A stretch of DNA of 64,000 nucleotides from BP-464 sp963825415 (GTDB lineage Bacteria > Actinomycetota > Thermoleophilia > Solirubrobacterales > Solirubrobacteraceae). The position numbers and the translations under genes were made by a program. The notes beneath the pieces were generated by a model. It was not told the origin of the DNA and searched no databases. It saw only the letters and a program-made list of their open reading frames with translations. How positions within the stretch are numbered: position 1 is the stretch's first letter; every line of letters begins with the position of its first letter. Positions 51,832 to 63,635 of this stretch are shown piece by piece. The stretch lies in the NCBI GenBank assembly GCA_963825415.1, contig CAWGTD010000013.1:124001-188000 (forward strand), given 5' to 3'.

Positions 51832-54152
51832 CACCTTCCAGTGTACGGCGCGTCGCGACGTCCCCGCACGGCCCAGGACGGCGGAACCGCCCACCATGCG
51901 CGCACCCGGCCGAGGGCCCCAAGGCCCTCCGCGAGCTCCTCGCGCAGGGCCGCCCGCTGGCCCCGCGTCGGGCCGTTGTCGGCCCCGGCGTAGCGAGCCA
52001 ATCGCACCGCCTCGACGTACGCCGCGGCCTGCGGCGCATGGCGCAGCCAGCGCAGCTCCAGCGCCCTCAGAGTGAGCGGCGGAAGCGGCGGGCGGCCGGT
52101 TCGGCGAAGGGCCCGGTCGAGCTCGGCGAGCTCGGGCGCGACGACCGACCGTGGCCGCCGCCGGAGGCGTGCGACGAGCGCCACCGCGGCGCCACCGATC
52201 AGCAGGACGAGCACCCCGGCGAGCACCAGCACGCCGAGCGGGACGTCCGCACCCTTGCCCAGGCTCTGAGGACCGCCGCCGCGTGGCACGTCGGCTCGCC
52301 CGGCTTCCTGCTGCGCCGGGGCGGGCGTCGCGCCCTCGGGCGTGGGCCCTCCGGCCAGCTGGCTGCGGGGAGGCGCGGCGGGCGGCGTGGGGTCGAACGG
52401 CACCCAGCCGATCCCCGGGAAGTACGCCTCGACCCAGGAGTGCGCGTCGTAGTCGCGGACCACCCACTCGCGCCGCGCGCTGTCGTAGGTGCCAGGCGTG
52501 AAGCCCGACGCGATCCGGGTGGGAATGCCCCCCATCCGCAACAGCAGCGCCATCGAACCCGAGAACTGCTGGCAGAAGCCGACCTTCTCGTCGAACAGGA
52601 ACGACACGAGCGGCGGGCGCCCGGCCTTCGGGGCGGGCACCGACTCCGCGTAGGCGAACCCGGTCGCCAGGTACTGCTGGACCGCGCGCACGAACTGATA
52701 CGGAGTCCCCGCCCGGCCCTTGATCCGCTGCGCCAGCGCGTACGCGGGCGCGTACGCGGAGGCCTCCAGCAGCGCGGTCGCGTCGGTACCGGACGGCCCC
52801 ACGCCGGGCGCGATCGCGACCGGCGGGATGTCGACGCCGAAGCCCTGGAACTGCACCTGCACCGCCGCGAGCGTCGAGGGCGCGTCCGCGGTCCCACCCG
52901 GTCCGCCCACGGAGGCCGGCAGGTCCATCGTCAGATAGGCGCTGGCGAACGTCGGATAGTCCGCGCCGGCCGCGGCCATCTCCAGGACGGTGGGGCGCGG
53001 GGCGTAGACGTCGGCCTGATAGGAGTCGCCCCGCCGGAGCTGGCTGTCGCGGCCGGTCACGAACGTCCCCGGCGGCCCGTTGAAGATCGTGCGGGGCGAG
53101 TGCTGGATACCGAGCACCGTTCCGGCCCCGATGTACTCCGGCGAGCGCAGGTTCCGGACCGTGACGCGCAACCGCTGGCGCCAGTCGGGATGGTTGATCG
53201 AGACCTGCGTGTCGCGCTGCGGGGGCACCAGGCGCTCGCTGCGCCAGCGCACCCCGTCGAAGCCGTCGAGGTCGGCCGCCTTGAAGTAGACGGGCTTGCG
53301 GGTCGCCACGCGCAGCAGCTCGCGGCCGTCGCGCGGCCAGTCCAGCGAGCCGTAGCTGTGCGTCCACGTGAACCTCGTCGACGGCGGGTCGGTGAGCTTG
53401 CCGGCGATCCGCTCGTAGTCGAGCCACGCGCGCGAGCCGTCGAGCCGTGGCGCCGCCAGGAGCCCGCCCAGCGCGGCGACGAGCGCGAAGACGAGCGCCG
53501 GCGCGGCGTGGCGCCGCTCGACCCGGTCGGCCCACAGCAGCGCGCCCAGCAGCACCGCGAACGCCATCCCACCCGCGTACGGATGGCTCGGCGTGTGCTC
53601 GACGATCGGAACCGCGTACACGACGGTCAGCACTGCCGCCGCGGCGACCGGCCGCGCGCCCCGGCGCAGCGCGTGGACGGCGAGCAGCATGCCGATCAGC
53701 AGGAGCACGCCGCCGGCGAGCACGAGGTCGATCCGCACCCAGGGATCGACGCCCCGGTAGGGCACGCCGATGCCGGGGATCGTCTGGACGCCCTGCGCGA
53801 TCCCGGACACGAGCGCGTCCCACTGGGCGGGTGCGAACAGGCGGCCCGGGACGCGTGCCAGCGGCAGCAGGAGCAGCGCCGCGACCACGGCGACGCTCGC
53901 GGCGGCGAGCCGCGCGCCGACCGATCGGCCACGAATGGTGACCGCCACGACCGCGGCCGCCACGACCACCAGCGTGCACAGCAGCATCCGGCCCCGCGCC
54001 GCGGGCTCCAGCAGGTTCGCCCAGTGCAGCGCGCCGAAGAGCGCGACGGCGGCCGCCGTGGCGACGCGGACCACCGCGGGCGACGCCAGCACCGCGTCGG
54101 GCGCGGCGGCCGAGCGCGCGGGCATCGAACGGGGTGCGGCGACGGCGCTCAT
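51831..54152 (-). CDS. Membrane transglutaminase-like protease family protein (TgpA type)
   Basis: 773 residues: about seven N-terminal hydrophobic segments (to about residue 190), a DUF3488-like extracytoplasmic part, a transglutaminase-core domain with Cys in KVGFCQQFSGSMALLL, His in YDAHSWVEAYFPG and Asp in VPFDPTPP, then one more membrane segment and a cytosolic DUF4129-like end. Such proteins sit with MoxR and DUF58 genes in many bacteria. The ATG overlaps the DUF58 stop (ATGA). The substrate is unknown. Confidence 0.9.
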   Translation of the reverse strand: MSAVAAPRSMPARSAAAPDAVLASPAVVRVATAAAVALFGALHWANLLEPAARGRMLLCTLVVVAAAVVAVTIRGRSVGARLAAASVAVVAALLLLPLARVPGRLFAPAQWDALVSGIAQGVQTIPGIGVPYRGVDPWVRIDLVLAGGVLLLIGMLLAVHALRRGARPVAAAAVLTVVYAVPIVEHTPSHPYAGGMAFAVLLGALLWADRVERRHAAPALVFALVAALGGLLAAPRLDGSRAWLDYERIAGKLTDPPSTRFTWTHSYGSLDWPRDGRELLRVATRKPVYFKAADLDGFDGVRWRSERLVPPQRDTQVSINHPDWRQRLRVTVRNLRSPEYIGAGTVLGIQHSPRTIFNGPPGTFVTGRDSQLRRGDSYQADVYAPRPTVLEMAAAGADYPTFASAYLTMDLPASVGGPGGTADAPSTLAAVQVQFQGFGVDIPPVAIAPGVGPSGTDATALLEASAYAPAYALAQRIKGRAGTPYQFVRAVQQYLATGFAYAESVPAPKAGRPPLVSFLFDEKVGFCQQFSGSMALLLRMGGIPTRIASGFTPGTYDSARREWVVRDYDAHSWVEAYFPGIGWVPFDPTPPAAPPRSQLAGGPTPEGATPAPAQQEAGRADVPRGGGPQSLGKGADVPLGVLVLAGVLVLLIGGAAVALVARLRRRPRSVVAPELAELDRALRRTGRPPLPPLTLRALELRWLRHAPQAAAYVEAVRLARYAGADNGPTRGQRAALREELAEGLGALGRVRAWWAVPPSWAVRGRRDAPYTGR

Positions 54153-55262
54153 GCGGCCCGCCTGCGGCGCCGTGCGGACTCGAGCTCGTAGCCGTGACAG
54201 CCGGCGACCGTGAAGGCCGGCACGCGGCCCGGGACGCGACCCGGGACCACGAGCACCCGCGTCCCGGGCGCGTGCAGCAGCGCCCGCGGGATCGACCCGG
54301 CCGGCCGACCTGCGACGTAGATCACCGCGCCGCGGCGCGCCGACAACCCCATCAGCGACGGCGTCGCCCCGTTCTCGACGAGCGCCAGCCGGGTGTGCAG
54401 ATGCGGCCACCCCGCCAGCCCTGGCTCCAGCAGCGACGGGCCGCCGGTCGCCCGGCAGCAGCAGCGCACAGCCGCCACGCCCGGCGAGATGAACGCAAAG
54501 CGAAGCCGCCGCGCGCACGGCGGCGTCGACCATCGAGTCGTCGGGGCCGCGCGGGTCGAGGATGATCAGCGGCCGGGTGTCGCCCTCGGCGCGCAGGCGG
54601 CGTTCGGTCAGCTCGCCGGTCCGCGCGTAGGCCGGCCAGTGGATCCGCGAGGCGGGCGCACCCTCGCGGTGGGGTCGCAGCCCGTCGATGTCGACTTCCG
54701 CCGCAGGTGCCACGCCGGGCCGCGGGCGGCGCGTCATGGTCCCCAGGGCGCCCTGCGCCTCGGCGACCGCGCGGATCGGCTCGACGCGTGGCAGGACGAG
54801 AACCTCGTCGCGCACATCGCCCTCGACCTCGCGCCGGGCCAACCCGAGGGGGTCGCGCACGACCACCACGGGCGGGTCGATCGTGTGGCGCCCGCGGCGC
54901 GCGAAGCGGGCCTCGATCGGCAGGGTCACTGTGCGCCGGCCGCCCCGCACGAGCGTGGGCTCGGCGAGCAGCGGATCCTCGACGGTGCACGACGGCAGCA
55001 CGCGGGCACTGGTCAGGACAACGTCGACGGCAAGCGGTTCGTCCTCGACGACGTGACCGGCGGGCACCCGCCGCTGCACCCGCAGCCCGTTGGCTCCACT
55101 GACAACCCACGCGACGCAGACGGCGGCCAGCAGGAGGAAGGCCACGCCGCCCACGTAGAGCGGCTCGGCGTCGAACAGCGCCGCCGCCAGCACGAGCGCG
55201 GCGCCGAGCTTGGCAGTCGGGGCACACGCGGTCGAAGGCCGCGGGTCCGGCGCCCCGTTCAT
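54149..55262 (-). CDS. DUF58 protein, frameshifted in this sequence
   Basis: Two N-terminal hydrophobic segments, then a beta-rich region (VRGGRRTVTLPIEARFARRGRHT) and the DUF58 signature DIDGLRPHREGAPASRIHW near residue 205. A von Willebrand A-like part follows. After LLLPGDRRP the frame changes near 54438-54440; dropping one C from CCC continues as SLLEPGLAGWPHLHTRLALVE, giving 370 residues. DUF58 proteins pair with MoxR ATPases in protein maturation. ATG at 55262 lies two bases after the moxR stop. Confidence 0.85.
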
Positions 55263-55264
55263 CG

Positions 55265-56218
55265 CTACAAGGCCGGGGTCGCCGCCAGGGCGTCGGCCAC
55301 CACCCGCTCGCCGCTGACGTCGGCCGCCTCGGGCGTGACGACGATCCGATGGGCGAGGACGGCGGGCGCGAGGCCCTGGACGTCGTCGGGAAGGGCGTGG
55401 TCGCGGCCCTCGATGAGGGCTCGCGCCTTCGCGGCGCGCAGCAGCATCAACCCGGCGCGCGGCGAGGCCCCCAGCTCCACGCGCGGATCCGCGCGCGTCC
55501 GGGCGAGCACGGCCACGACGTAGTTGCGCAGCGCGTCGGTCGCCACCACGCGGGAGGCGGCGTCCTGAGCGGCGAGCACGTCCGCTGCGCTCGCCACCGA
55601 CTCGAGCTCGGCGACGCGATCGCCGGTCTCGTGCGAGGCGAGCATTCCCGCCTCGGCGGCTGCGGTCGGATAGCCCATCGACAGGCGCACCATGAAGCGG
55701 TCCACCTGCGCCTCGGGCAACGGATACGTGCCCTCGTACTCGACCGGGTTCTGCGTGGCGAGCACCAGGAACGGGCGAGCGAGCTCGTGCGTGTGCACGT
55801 CGACGGTGACGCAGCGCTCCTGCATGCACTCGAGCATCCCGGACTGCGTCTTGGGCGACGCGCGGTTGATCTCGTCGACGAGCACGACGTTGGCGAAGAT
55901 CGGGCCGGGGCGAAACTCGAAGCGGCCTTCGCGCTGGTTGAAGACGTTGGTGCCGACGACGTCGGCGGGCAGCAGGTCGGCCGTGCACTGGATGCGCGCG
56001 AAGTGCAGGTCCACCGACCGCGCCAGCGCCCGCGCCAGCGTCGTCTTGCCGACGCCCGGCAGGTCCTCGATCAGGATGTGGCCCTCGGCGAGCACCGCGA
56101 CGAGCACGTGCTCGAGGACCTCGTCGCGGACCTCGACCGCGCGCGCGACGTTGGCCGCGACCCGACGAACGAGCGCGCCCGCCCCCGCGAGCTCCTCGGA
56201 GGCGATCGTGCCGCTCAC
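55265..56218 (-). CDS. MoxR-family AAA+ ATPase
   Basis: Chaperone-like ATPase of 317 residues. Walker A GVGKTTLA near residue 55, the CTADLLPADVVGTNVFN region, Walker B VVLVDEINRASPKTQSG, sensor LATQNPVEYEGTYPLPEAQ with the arginine finger region DRF, and a C-terminal lid. It is expected to work with the DUF58 and transglutaminase proteins encoded after it. GTG at 56218 overlaps the coaBC stop. Confidence 0.94.
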   Translation of the reverse strand: MSGTIASEELAGAGALVRRVAANVARAVEVRDEVLEHVLVAVLAEGHILIEDLPGVGKTTLARALARSVDLHFARIQCTADLLPADVVGTNVFNQREGRFEFRPGPIFANVVLVDEINRASPKTQSGMLECMQERCVTVDVHTHELARPFLVLATQNPVEYEGTYPLPEAQVDRFMVRLSMGYPTAAAEAGMLASHETGDRVAELESVASAADVLAAQDAASRVVATDALRNYVVAVLARTRADPRVELGASPRAGLMLLRAAKARALIEGRDHALPDDVQGLAPAVLAHRIVVTPEAADVSGERVVADALAATPAL

Positions 56219-57465
56219 GCAGGCGCCCTTCGCGGCACCCGAAGCTCGTCGACGACGTCGAGCACGGCCCGCGCGACGTCGGCCTTCGAGGCGCGGGGCA
56301 CCGCGCGCTCGCCCGCGGCGGTCACGATCGTGACCTCGTTGGCGTCGGTGTCGAAGCCGATGTCGTCGCGGGCGATGTCGTTGACCACCACGGCGTCGAG
56401 GCGCTTGCGCTCGAGCTTGTCGCGGCCGTATGCGACGGCGCCTTCGCCGTGCTCGGCCGCGAAGCCGACGAGGGTCTGGCCCGGGCGCCGGCGACCGGCC
56501 AGCCCGGCGATGATGTCGTCGGTGCGCGCAAGCTCGACGGTGAGGGCGTCGTGCTCATCCTTCTTGATCTTCTTCGAGACAGGTTCAGCGGGCGTAAAGT
56601 CGGCCGGGGCGGCGGCCATCAGCAGCAGGTCGCAGGCCGCGAACTCCTCCTCGCAGGCCGCCTTCAGCTCCGCGGTCGTCTCCACGGCGACGTAGCGCAC
56701 GCGCGGGTGGCGCGGCAGGCCGACGTTGGCGGCGATGCACGTGACGCGCGCGCCGCGGGCCGCGGCCTCCTCGGCCAGCGCGAAGCCCATCCGCCCGCTG
56801 GAGCGGTTGCCCACGTAGCGCACGCTGTCGATCGGCTCGCGCGTGCCGCCCGCGGTGACCAGGACGGAGAGCCCGTCCCACGGGCGCGCGCCGGCGGGGA
56901 CGACCGCCTCGAAGGCGGCGAGCAGCTCGGCGGGCTCGGCGAGCCGGCCCACCCCCCACTCGTGCTTGGAGCCCAGCGCGCCGACGCCCGGATCGAGCAC
57001 CGTCACGCCCCGCGAGCGCAGCGTGTCGAGGTTCGCCCGCGTCGCGGGGTGCTCGTACATGTGGTTGTTCATCGCCGGCGCAACGAGCACCGGGCAGGTG
57101 GCGGCCAGCGCGGCGCTGGTCAGCAGGTTGTCGGCGAGCCCGGCGGCCAGCTTGGCGATCGTGTTCGCGCTGGCCGGTGCGATCAGGAAGGCGTCGGCGT
57201 TGCGGACGAGCTCGAGGTGGCTGAGCGGGTCGTGGTCGGGCGCCTGCTGGTCTCCGAACGCGCCACGCGCCGGGTCGCGCTCGAACTCGTCGACGAGGAC
57301 GGGCGCTCCGGTGAGCGCGGCGAACGACGCCCTGCCGACGAACTGCTCGGACGTGGGGGTCTGCACCACGCGCACGGCGTGGCCCGCCTTGGTCGCCAGA
57401 CGCACGAGCTCCAGCGACTTGTAGGCGGCGATCCCGCCGCTGACGCCGAGCAGGAGCCGTGGCAT
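56215..57465 (-). CDS. coaBC: Bifunctional phosphopantothenoylcysteine decarboxylase/phosphopantothenate-cysteine ligase
   Basis: Two consecutive steps of coenzyme A synthesis. The 416-residue protein has the N-terminal flavin-dependent CoaC domain (LGVSGGIAAYKSLELVR; LIAPASANTIAKLA; PAMNNHMYEHPAT) and the C-terminal CoaB domain (VTAGGTREPIDSVRYVGN; SSGRMG; KKDEHD). ATG at 57465 lies 15 bases after the rpoZ stop, a common actinobacterial order gmk-rpoZ-coaBC. Confidence 0.96.
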   Translation of the reverse strand: MPRLLLGVSGGIAAYKSLELVRLATKAGHAVRVVQTPTSEQFVGRASFAALTGAPVLVDEFERDPARGAFGDQQAPDHDPLSHLELVRNADAFLIAPASANTIAKLAAGLADNLLTSAALAATCPVLVAPAMNNHMYEHPATRANLDTLRSRGVTVLDPGVGALGSKHEWGVGRLAEPAELLAAFEAVVPAGARPWDGLSVLVTAGGTREPIDSVRYVGNRSSGRMGFALAEEAAARGARVTCIAANVGLPRHPRVRYVAVETTAELKAACEEEFAACDLLLMAAAPADFTPAEPVSKKIKKDEHDALTVELARTDDIIAGLAGRRRPGQTLVGFAAEHGEGAVAYGRDKLERKRLDAVVVNDIARDDIGFDTDANEVTIVTAAGERAVPRASKADVARAVLDVVDELRVPRRAPA

Positions 57466-57480
57466 GAGAGTGAGAGCGGC

Positions 57481-57708
57481 CTAGCGGTACTGGTACTTGA
57501 TCTTGCCCGCGGCGACTTCCTCGAGCGCGATCGTGAGGTAGTTCTTCGAGCCCGTCTCGACCATCGGCGGCGGGAACTCGTCGAACGTTCCCTCGCCGAG
57601 GTTGTGGTAGTAGGAGTTGATCTGGCGCGCGCGCTTGGCCGCCACGATCACGGACGCGTAGTTCGAGTCGACGTTCTCGAGCAGGCGGTCGATGCGCGGG
57701 GAGATCAT
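57481..57708 (-). CDS. rpoZ: DNA-directed RNA polymerase omega subunit
   Basis: 75-residue subunit that stabilises beta-prime. It shows ISPRIDRLLENVDSNYASV, IVAAKRARQINSYY and the C-terminal NYLTIALEEVAAGKIKY. ATG at 57708 overlaps the gmk stop (ATGA). Confidence 0.94.
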   Translation of the reverse strand: MISPRIDRLLENVDSNYASVIVAAKRARQINSYYHNLGEGTFDEFPPPMVETGSKNYLTIALEEVAAGKIKYQYR

Positions 57709-58286
57709 GCCTCGGAGTCTAGCTCCCGCTCGACGATGCCTTCCAGGGTTGCAACGGCGTCCTCCAAGCGGTCGTTGACCACGACGTGGGCGAACTCGTC
57801 CTGGGCGGCGAGCTCGGCCTCCGCGGTGCGCAGGCGCGCCGCGATCTGCTCGGGGTCGTCGGTGCCGCGGCCGACGAGCCGCGCGTGCAGCGCGTCGGCC
57901 GAAGGCGGGGCGATGAAGATCTGCACCGCCTCGGGCATCGCCTCGCGGACCTGGCGGGCGCCCTGCAGCTCGATCTCGAGCACCACCGGAACGCCGGCCC
58001 CGATCCGCCGCTCGAGCTCGGAGCGCAACGTGCCGTAGTGCTTGCCCGAGTAGGTGGCGTGCTCGACGAAATCCCCCGCGCGCACGCGCTCGTCGAAGTC
58101 CGACTCGGACAGAAACCAGTAGTCGACGCCGTGCTGCTCGCCCGGCCGCGGGCTGCGCGTGGTCGCCGATACCGAGAGCTGGATCTGCGGCAGCCGCTGC
58201 AGCAGGCTGCGGATCAGGGTGCCTTTCCCGACCCCCGACGGCCCCGTGATGACGAAGACTCGAGCGCCTGAGCGTGAAGCGATCAG
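57705..58286 (-). CDS. gmk: Guanylate kinase, apparent CTG start
   Basis: Phosphorylates GMP to GDP. P-loop TGPSGVGKGT, TTRSPRPGE, GVDYWFLSE, VLEIELQGARQV and the C-terminal helix are all intact. Between the mihF stop (58296) and the P-loop there is no ATG, GTG or TTG in any frame. CTG at 58286, six bases after AAGGA, gives MIASRSGARVFVITGPSG and a 193-residue enzyme of normal length. GTG at 58085 lies after the P-loop and cannot be the start. ATC at 58283 is a less likely choice. Confidence 0.88.
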   Translation of the reverse strand: MIASRSGARVFVITGPSGVGKGTLIRSLLQRLPQIQLSVSATTRSPRPGEQHGVDYWFLSESDFDERVRAGDFVEHATYSGKHYGTLRSELERRIGAGVPVVLEIELQGARQVREAMPEAVQIFIAPPSADALHARLVGRGTDDPEQIAARLRTAEAELAAQDEFAHVVVNDRLEDAVATLEGIVERELDSEA

Positions 58287-58295
58287 GCGCCTTCC

Positions 58296-58643
58296 TTAGC
58301 GGCGCAGTAGGGAGACCAGCTCAGCGCGCTGGCGCTCCGACAGGCCGCCGATTGTCTTGCTCGGCGAGATCCGGCACTGCTGGAGGATCTTGTTGACCTT
58401 GACGCGCCCGTACTTCGGGACCGCCAGGAGCATGTCGAAGACCTTCGCGGTCTCCACGTACTCAGGGGGCTTGGTGAGCAGGGTGTGGATCGTCACCCGA
58501 CCGCCCTTTAAGTCCCGTTTCAGCTGGGCGCGGCGGGTCCGGATGTCGTTGGCCCGCTGTAGCGCCTCCATCCGCTGGGTGAGGCTCCGCTCCGGCGCCG
58601 TCGATTGTTTGGCGGGGGCGGTCTCCATCGGCACGGGCGGCAT
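58296..58643 (-). CDS. mihF: Actinobacterial integration host factor (mIHF)
   Basis: Nucleoid protein specific to Actinobacteria, 115 residues from ATG 58643. The core reads ALQRANDIRTRRAQLKRDLK, then VTIHTLLTKPPEYVETAKVF, LLAVPKYGRVKVNKILQQC and IGGLSERQRAELVSLLRR. The helix-two-turn-helix at the end binds DNA. The promoter TATATT lies eight bases before the ATG, fitting a leaderless mRNA; a GTG at 58679 falls inside the -35 and is rejected. It heads the mihF-gmk-rpoZ operon. Confidence 0.92.
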   Translation of the reverse strand: MPPVPMETAPAKQSTAPERSLTQRMEALQRANDIRTRRAQLKRDLKGGRVTIHTLLTKPPEYVETAKVFDMLLAVPKYGRVKVNKILQQCRISPSKTIGGLSERQRAELVSLLRR

Positions 58644-58651
58644 GGGCGGCG

Positions 58652-58679
58652 AATATACAGACGGCTCGGCCACGTGCAA
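58652..58679 (-). promoter_or_regulatory. Promoter of mihF-gmk-rpoZ operon
   Basis: TTGCAC (58679-58674), 16-base spacer, TATATT (58657-58652), then eight bases to ATG at 58643. Confidence 0.6.
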
Positions 58680-58773
58680 GCGATCTCCGTGAAATTCGCA
58701 TGGACCTCGACCTGAGCTTCATGCCTCTTCAGGGCACTTGACCCTCGTTGGCCGGATTTGCAGCGGTTTTGCG

Positions 58774-58791
58774 AGACCGAAAACCCGGTCT
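58774..58791 (-). terminator. Hairpin after pyrD
   Basis: AGACCG (58774-58779) pairs with CGGTCT (58786-58791) around a six-base loop, eight bases past the pyrD stop. It lacks a T tract. The rest of the 119-base gap to the mihF promoter shows nothing else. Confidence 0.4.
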
Positions 58792-58798
58792 ATCGCAG

Positions 58799-59677
58799 TC
58801 AGAAATCTGGTAGTTCGGAGATAGCGGGGACTTCGCTCAGAGACTCCGCTATACGGGCCGCGGTCAGGGGGTCGCGGAAGCTCTCGGTGCCCACCGCGAC
58901 GAGCGTCGCGCCCGCGTCGAGCATCGCTCGGGCGTGGCCGGCGGTCCGAACCCCGCCCATGCCAACGATCGGTAGCGCGACGCGCCTCGCGACGGCCGCG
59001 ACCTGCGCCAGGGCGACGTTGAAGACGGCCGGACCGGACAATCCGCCGGTCCCACCCCCCAGCCAGGGCTCCCCCGCCGGGGTCAGAGCCATCGCGCGCA
59101 GGGTGTTGATGAGCGAGACCGCGTCTGCGCCCTCCGCCTCGGCGGCCTCGGCCACCGCGGCGACATCGGCGGTGTTGGGGGTCAGCTTGACGATCAGCGG
59201 CTTGTCGGTTCGCGGGCGGACTTCCTTCAGAAGCCCCGCGAGGCTCCCCGGATCGGCGCCCAGGTCCAGCCCGGTGCGCACGTTGGGGCACGAGACGTTG
59301 AGCTCGATGGCCGCGACCTCGTCGCGCTCGCCGACGGCCTCGACCAGCGTGACCACCTCGTCGGCCGACGAGCCCATCACGTTGGTGATCAGCGGTACGG
59401 GGAGCTGTGCCAGCTCGGGCAGGTCGTCAGCGAGGTAGCCGGCCAGGCCCTTGTTCGGCAGGCCGATCGAGTTGATCAGCCCGGCCGGCGTCTCCCACAG
59501 GCGCGGCGGCGGGTTGCCCGCCCGCGGCTCCAGCGTGATCGTCTTCGAGACGAACGCCGAGAACGGGAACTGCTCGAGCAGCGCGTCGCCGAAGGCCCGG
59601 CGGGCGGCGATGGCGTCGAACGTGCCCGAGCCGTTGATGATCGGGTGCGCGAGGTCCAGGCCGCAGAAGGACGTCAC
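58799..59677 (-). CDS. pyrD: Dihydroorotate dehydrogenase, class 1B catalytic subunit
   Basis: Oxidises dihydroorotate to orotate. The 292-residue TIM-barrel binds FMN. Seen: INGSGTFD, VSKTITLEPRAGNPPPR, IELNVSCPN with the catalytic-base cysteine of class 1 enzymes, IVKLTPNTADV and GMGGVRTAGHA. GTG at 59677 overlaps the pyrK stop; PyrK passes the electrons to NAD, which defines class 1B. Confidence 0.95.
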   Translation of the reverse strand: MTSFCGLDLAHPIINGSGTFDAIAARRAFGDALLEQFPFSAFVSKTITLEPRAGNPPPRLWETPAGLINSIGLPNKGLAGYLADDLPELAQLPVPLITNVMGSSADEVVTLVEAVGERDEVAAIELNVSCPNVRTGLDLGADPGSLAGLLKEVRPRTDKPLIVKLTPNTADVAAVAEAAEAEGADAVSLINTLRAMALTPAGEPWLGGGTGGLSGPAVFNVALAQVAAVARRVALPIVGMGGVRTAGHARAMLDAGATLVAVGTESFRDPLTAARIAESLSEVPAISELPDF

Positions 59678-60501
59678 GCTGGCGCCTGGGGTGGGTGGGC
59701 CGTATTCACGTCGACCTCGTCGAGCAGCGCGGCGTCGACGACCGGGCCGTCCACGCACACGCGCAGGTAGCCCCCGCCGTGGATCGGGACGACACAGCCG
59801 AAGCAGGCGCCGAAGCCGCAGGCCATGCCCGACTCGAGCGCCAGCTGAGCCGGGATCGCGCGCTGCTCGCACAGCGCCCGCACCGCCTCGAGCATCTGCG
59901 GCGGGCCGCACGAGTAGACCTGCGCGTGGGGCTCGGCTTCGAGCTCGGCTGCCAGCAGCTCGGTGACGAAGCCGTGGTGGCCGAGCGATCCGTCGTCGGT
60001 CGCGACGCGCGCGCAGCGCAGCAGGTTCGCCCCGGTCGCGCGGTCGCCGTCGCGGAAGCCCAGCAGCAGCGCGTGCGGCAGCTCGCGGGCCAGCAGCTCG
60101 TCCTGCCAGATCGCAAGCGGGGCGATCCCCACCCCGCCGCCGACCAGCACGGCGCGGCGGCCGTCAGCCGGGAGCGTGAACCCCTTGCCGAGCGGGCCCA
60201 ACACCCAGACCTCGTCGCCGGCGCTCAGCTCGCAGAGCCGGTTCGTGCCCGGCCCGACGTCCTCGAGCAGGTAGTGGGCCTCGCCGTCGGCCCAGCGGGC
60301 GACCGAGAACGCCCGCGGCAGGTAGGGCCGCTCGTCGGTGCCCCCACCCCACCGCTCGACTGCCGTGAGCATCGAGAACTGCCCCGGATCGGGCGCGGGC
60401 CCTTCGGGATCGGCCACGCGCAGGACGCGATAGGCGCCCAACTCGTCCATGCCGGTGACCTCCAGACGCCGGCGAGCCAGCGGCGCCAATGTACGGGTCA
60501 C
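59674..60501 (-). CDS. pyrK: Dihydroorotate dehydrogenase electron-transfer subunit
   Basis: FAD and [2Fe-2S] protein that links PyrD to NAD. The 275-residue protein has an FAD-binding part (RPYLPRAFSVA), an NAD-binding part with VLVGGGVGIAPL, and near the C-terminus the iron-sulfur cysteines in CGFGACFGC plus a later Cys in LRVCVDGP. GTG at 60501 lies 10 bases after the carB stop; a second possible start is ATG at MDELGAYRV. Confidence 0.93.
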   Translation of the reverse strand: MTRTLAPLARRRLEVTGMDELGAYRVLRVADPEGPAPDPGQFSMLTAVERWGGGTDERPYLPRAFSVARWADGEAHYLLEDVGPGTNRLCELSAGDEVWVLGPLGKGFTLPADGRRAVLVGGGVGIAPLAIWQDELLARELPHALLLGFRDGDRATGANLLRCARVATDDGSLGHHGFVTELLAAELEAEPHAQVYSCGPPQMLEAVRALCEQRAIPAQLALESGMACGFGACFGCVVPIHGGGYLRVCVDGPVVDAALLDEVDVNTAHPPQAPA

Positions 60502-60511
60502 CCCGTGCCCC

Positions 60512-63634
<3,123 letters not shown>

Positions 63635-63635
<1 letters not shown>

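Noticed and set aside
51831..55988. A 1385-codon minus-strand frame suggesting a DUF58-transglutaminase fusion
   Set aside because: The two genes have separate, overlapping ATGA start/stop signals. They appear fused only because the one-base insertion in the DUF58 gene brings the frames together.
58299..58679. GTG at 58679 as the mihF start
   Set aside because: It lies inside the TTGCAC -35 element. The ATG at 58643 follows TATATT at the distance seen for other leaderless genes.
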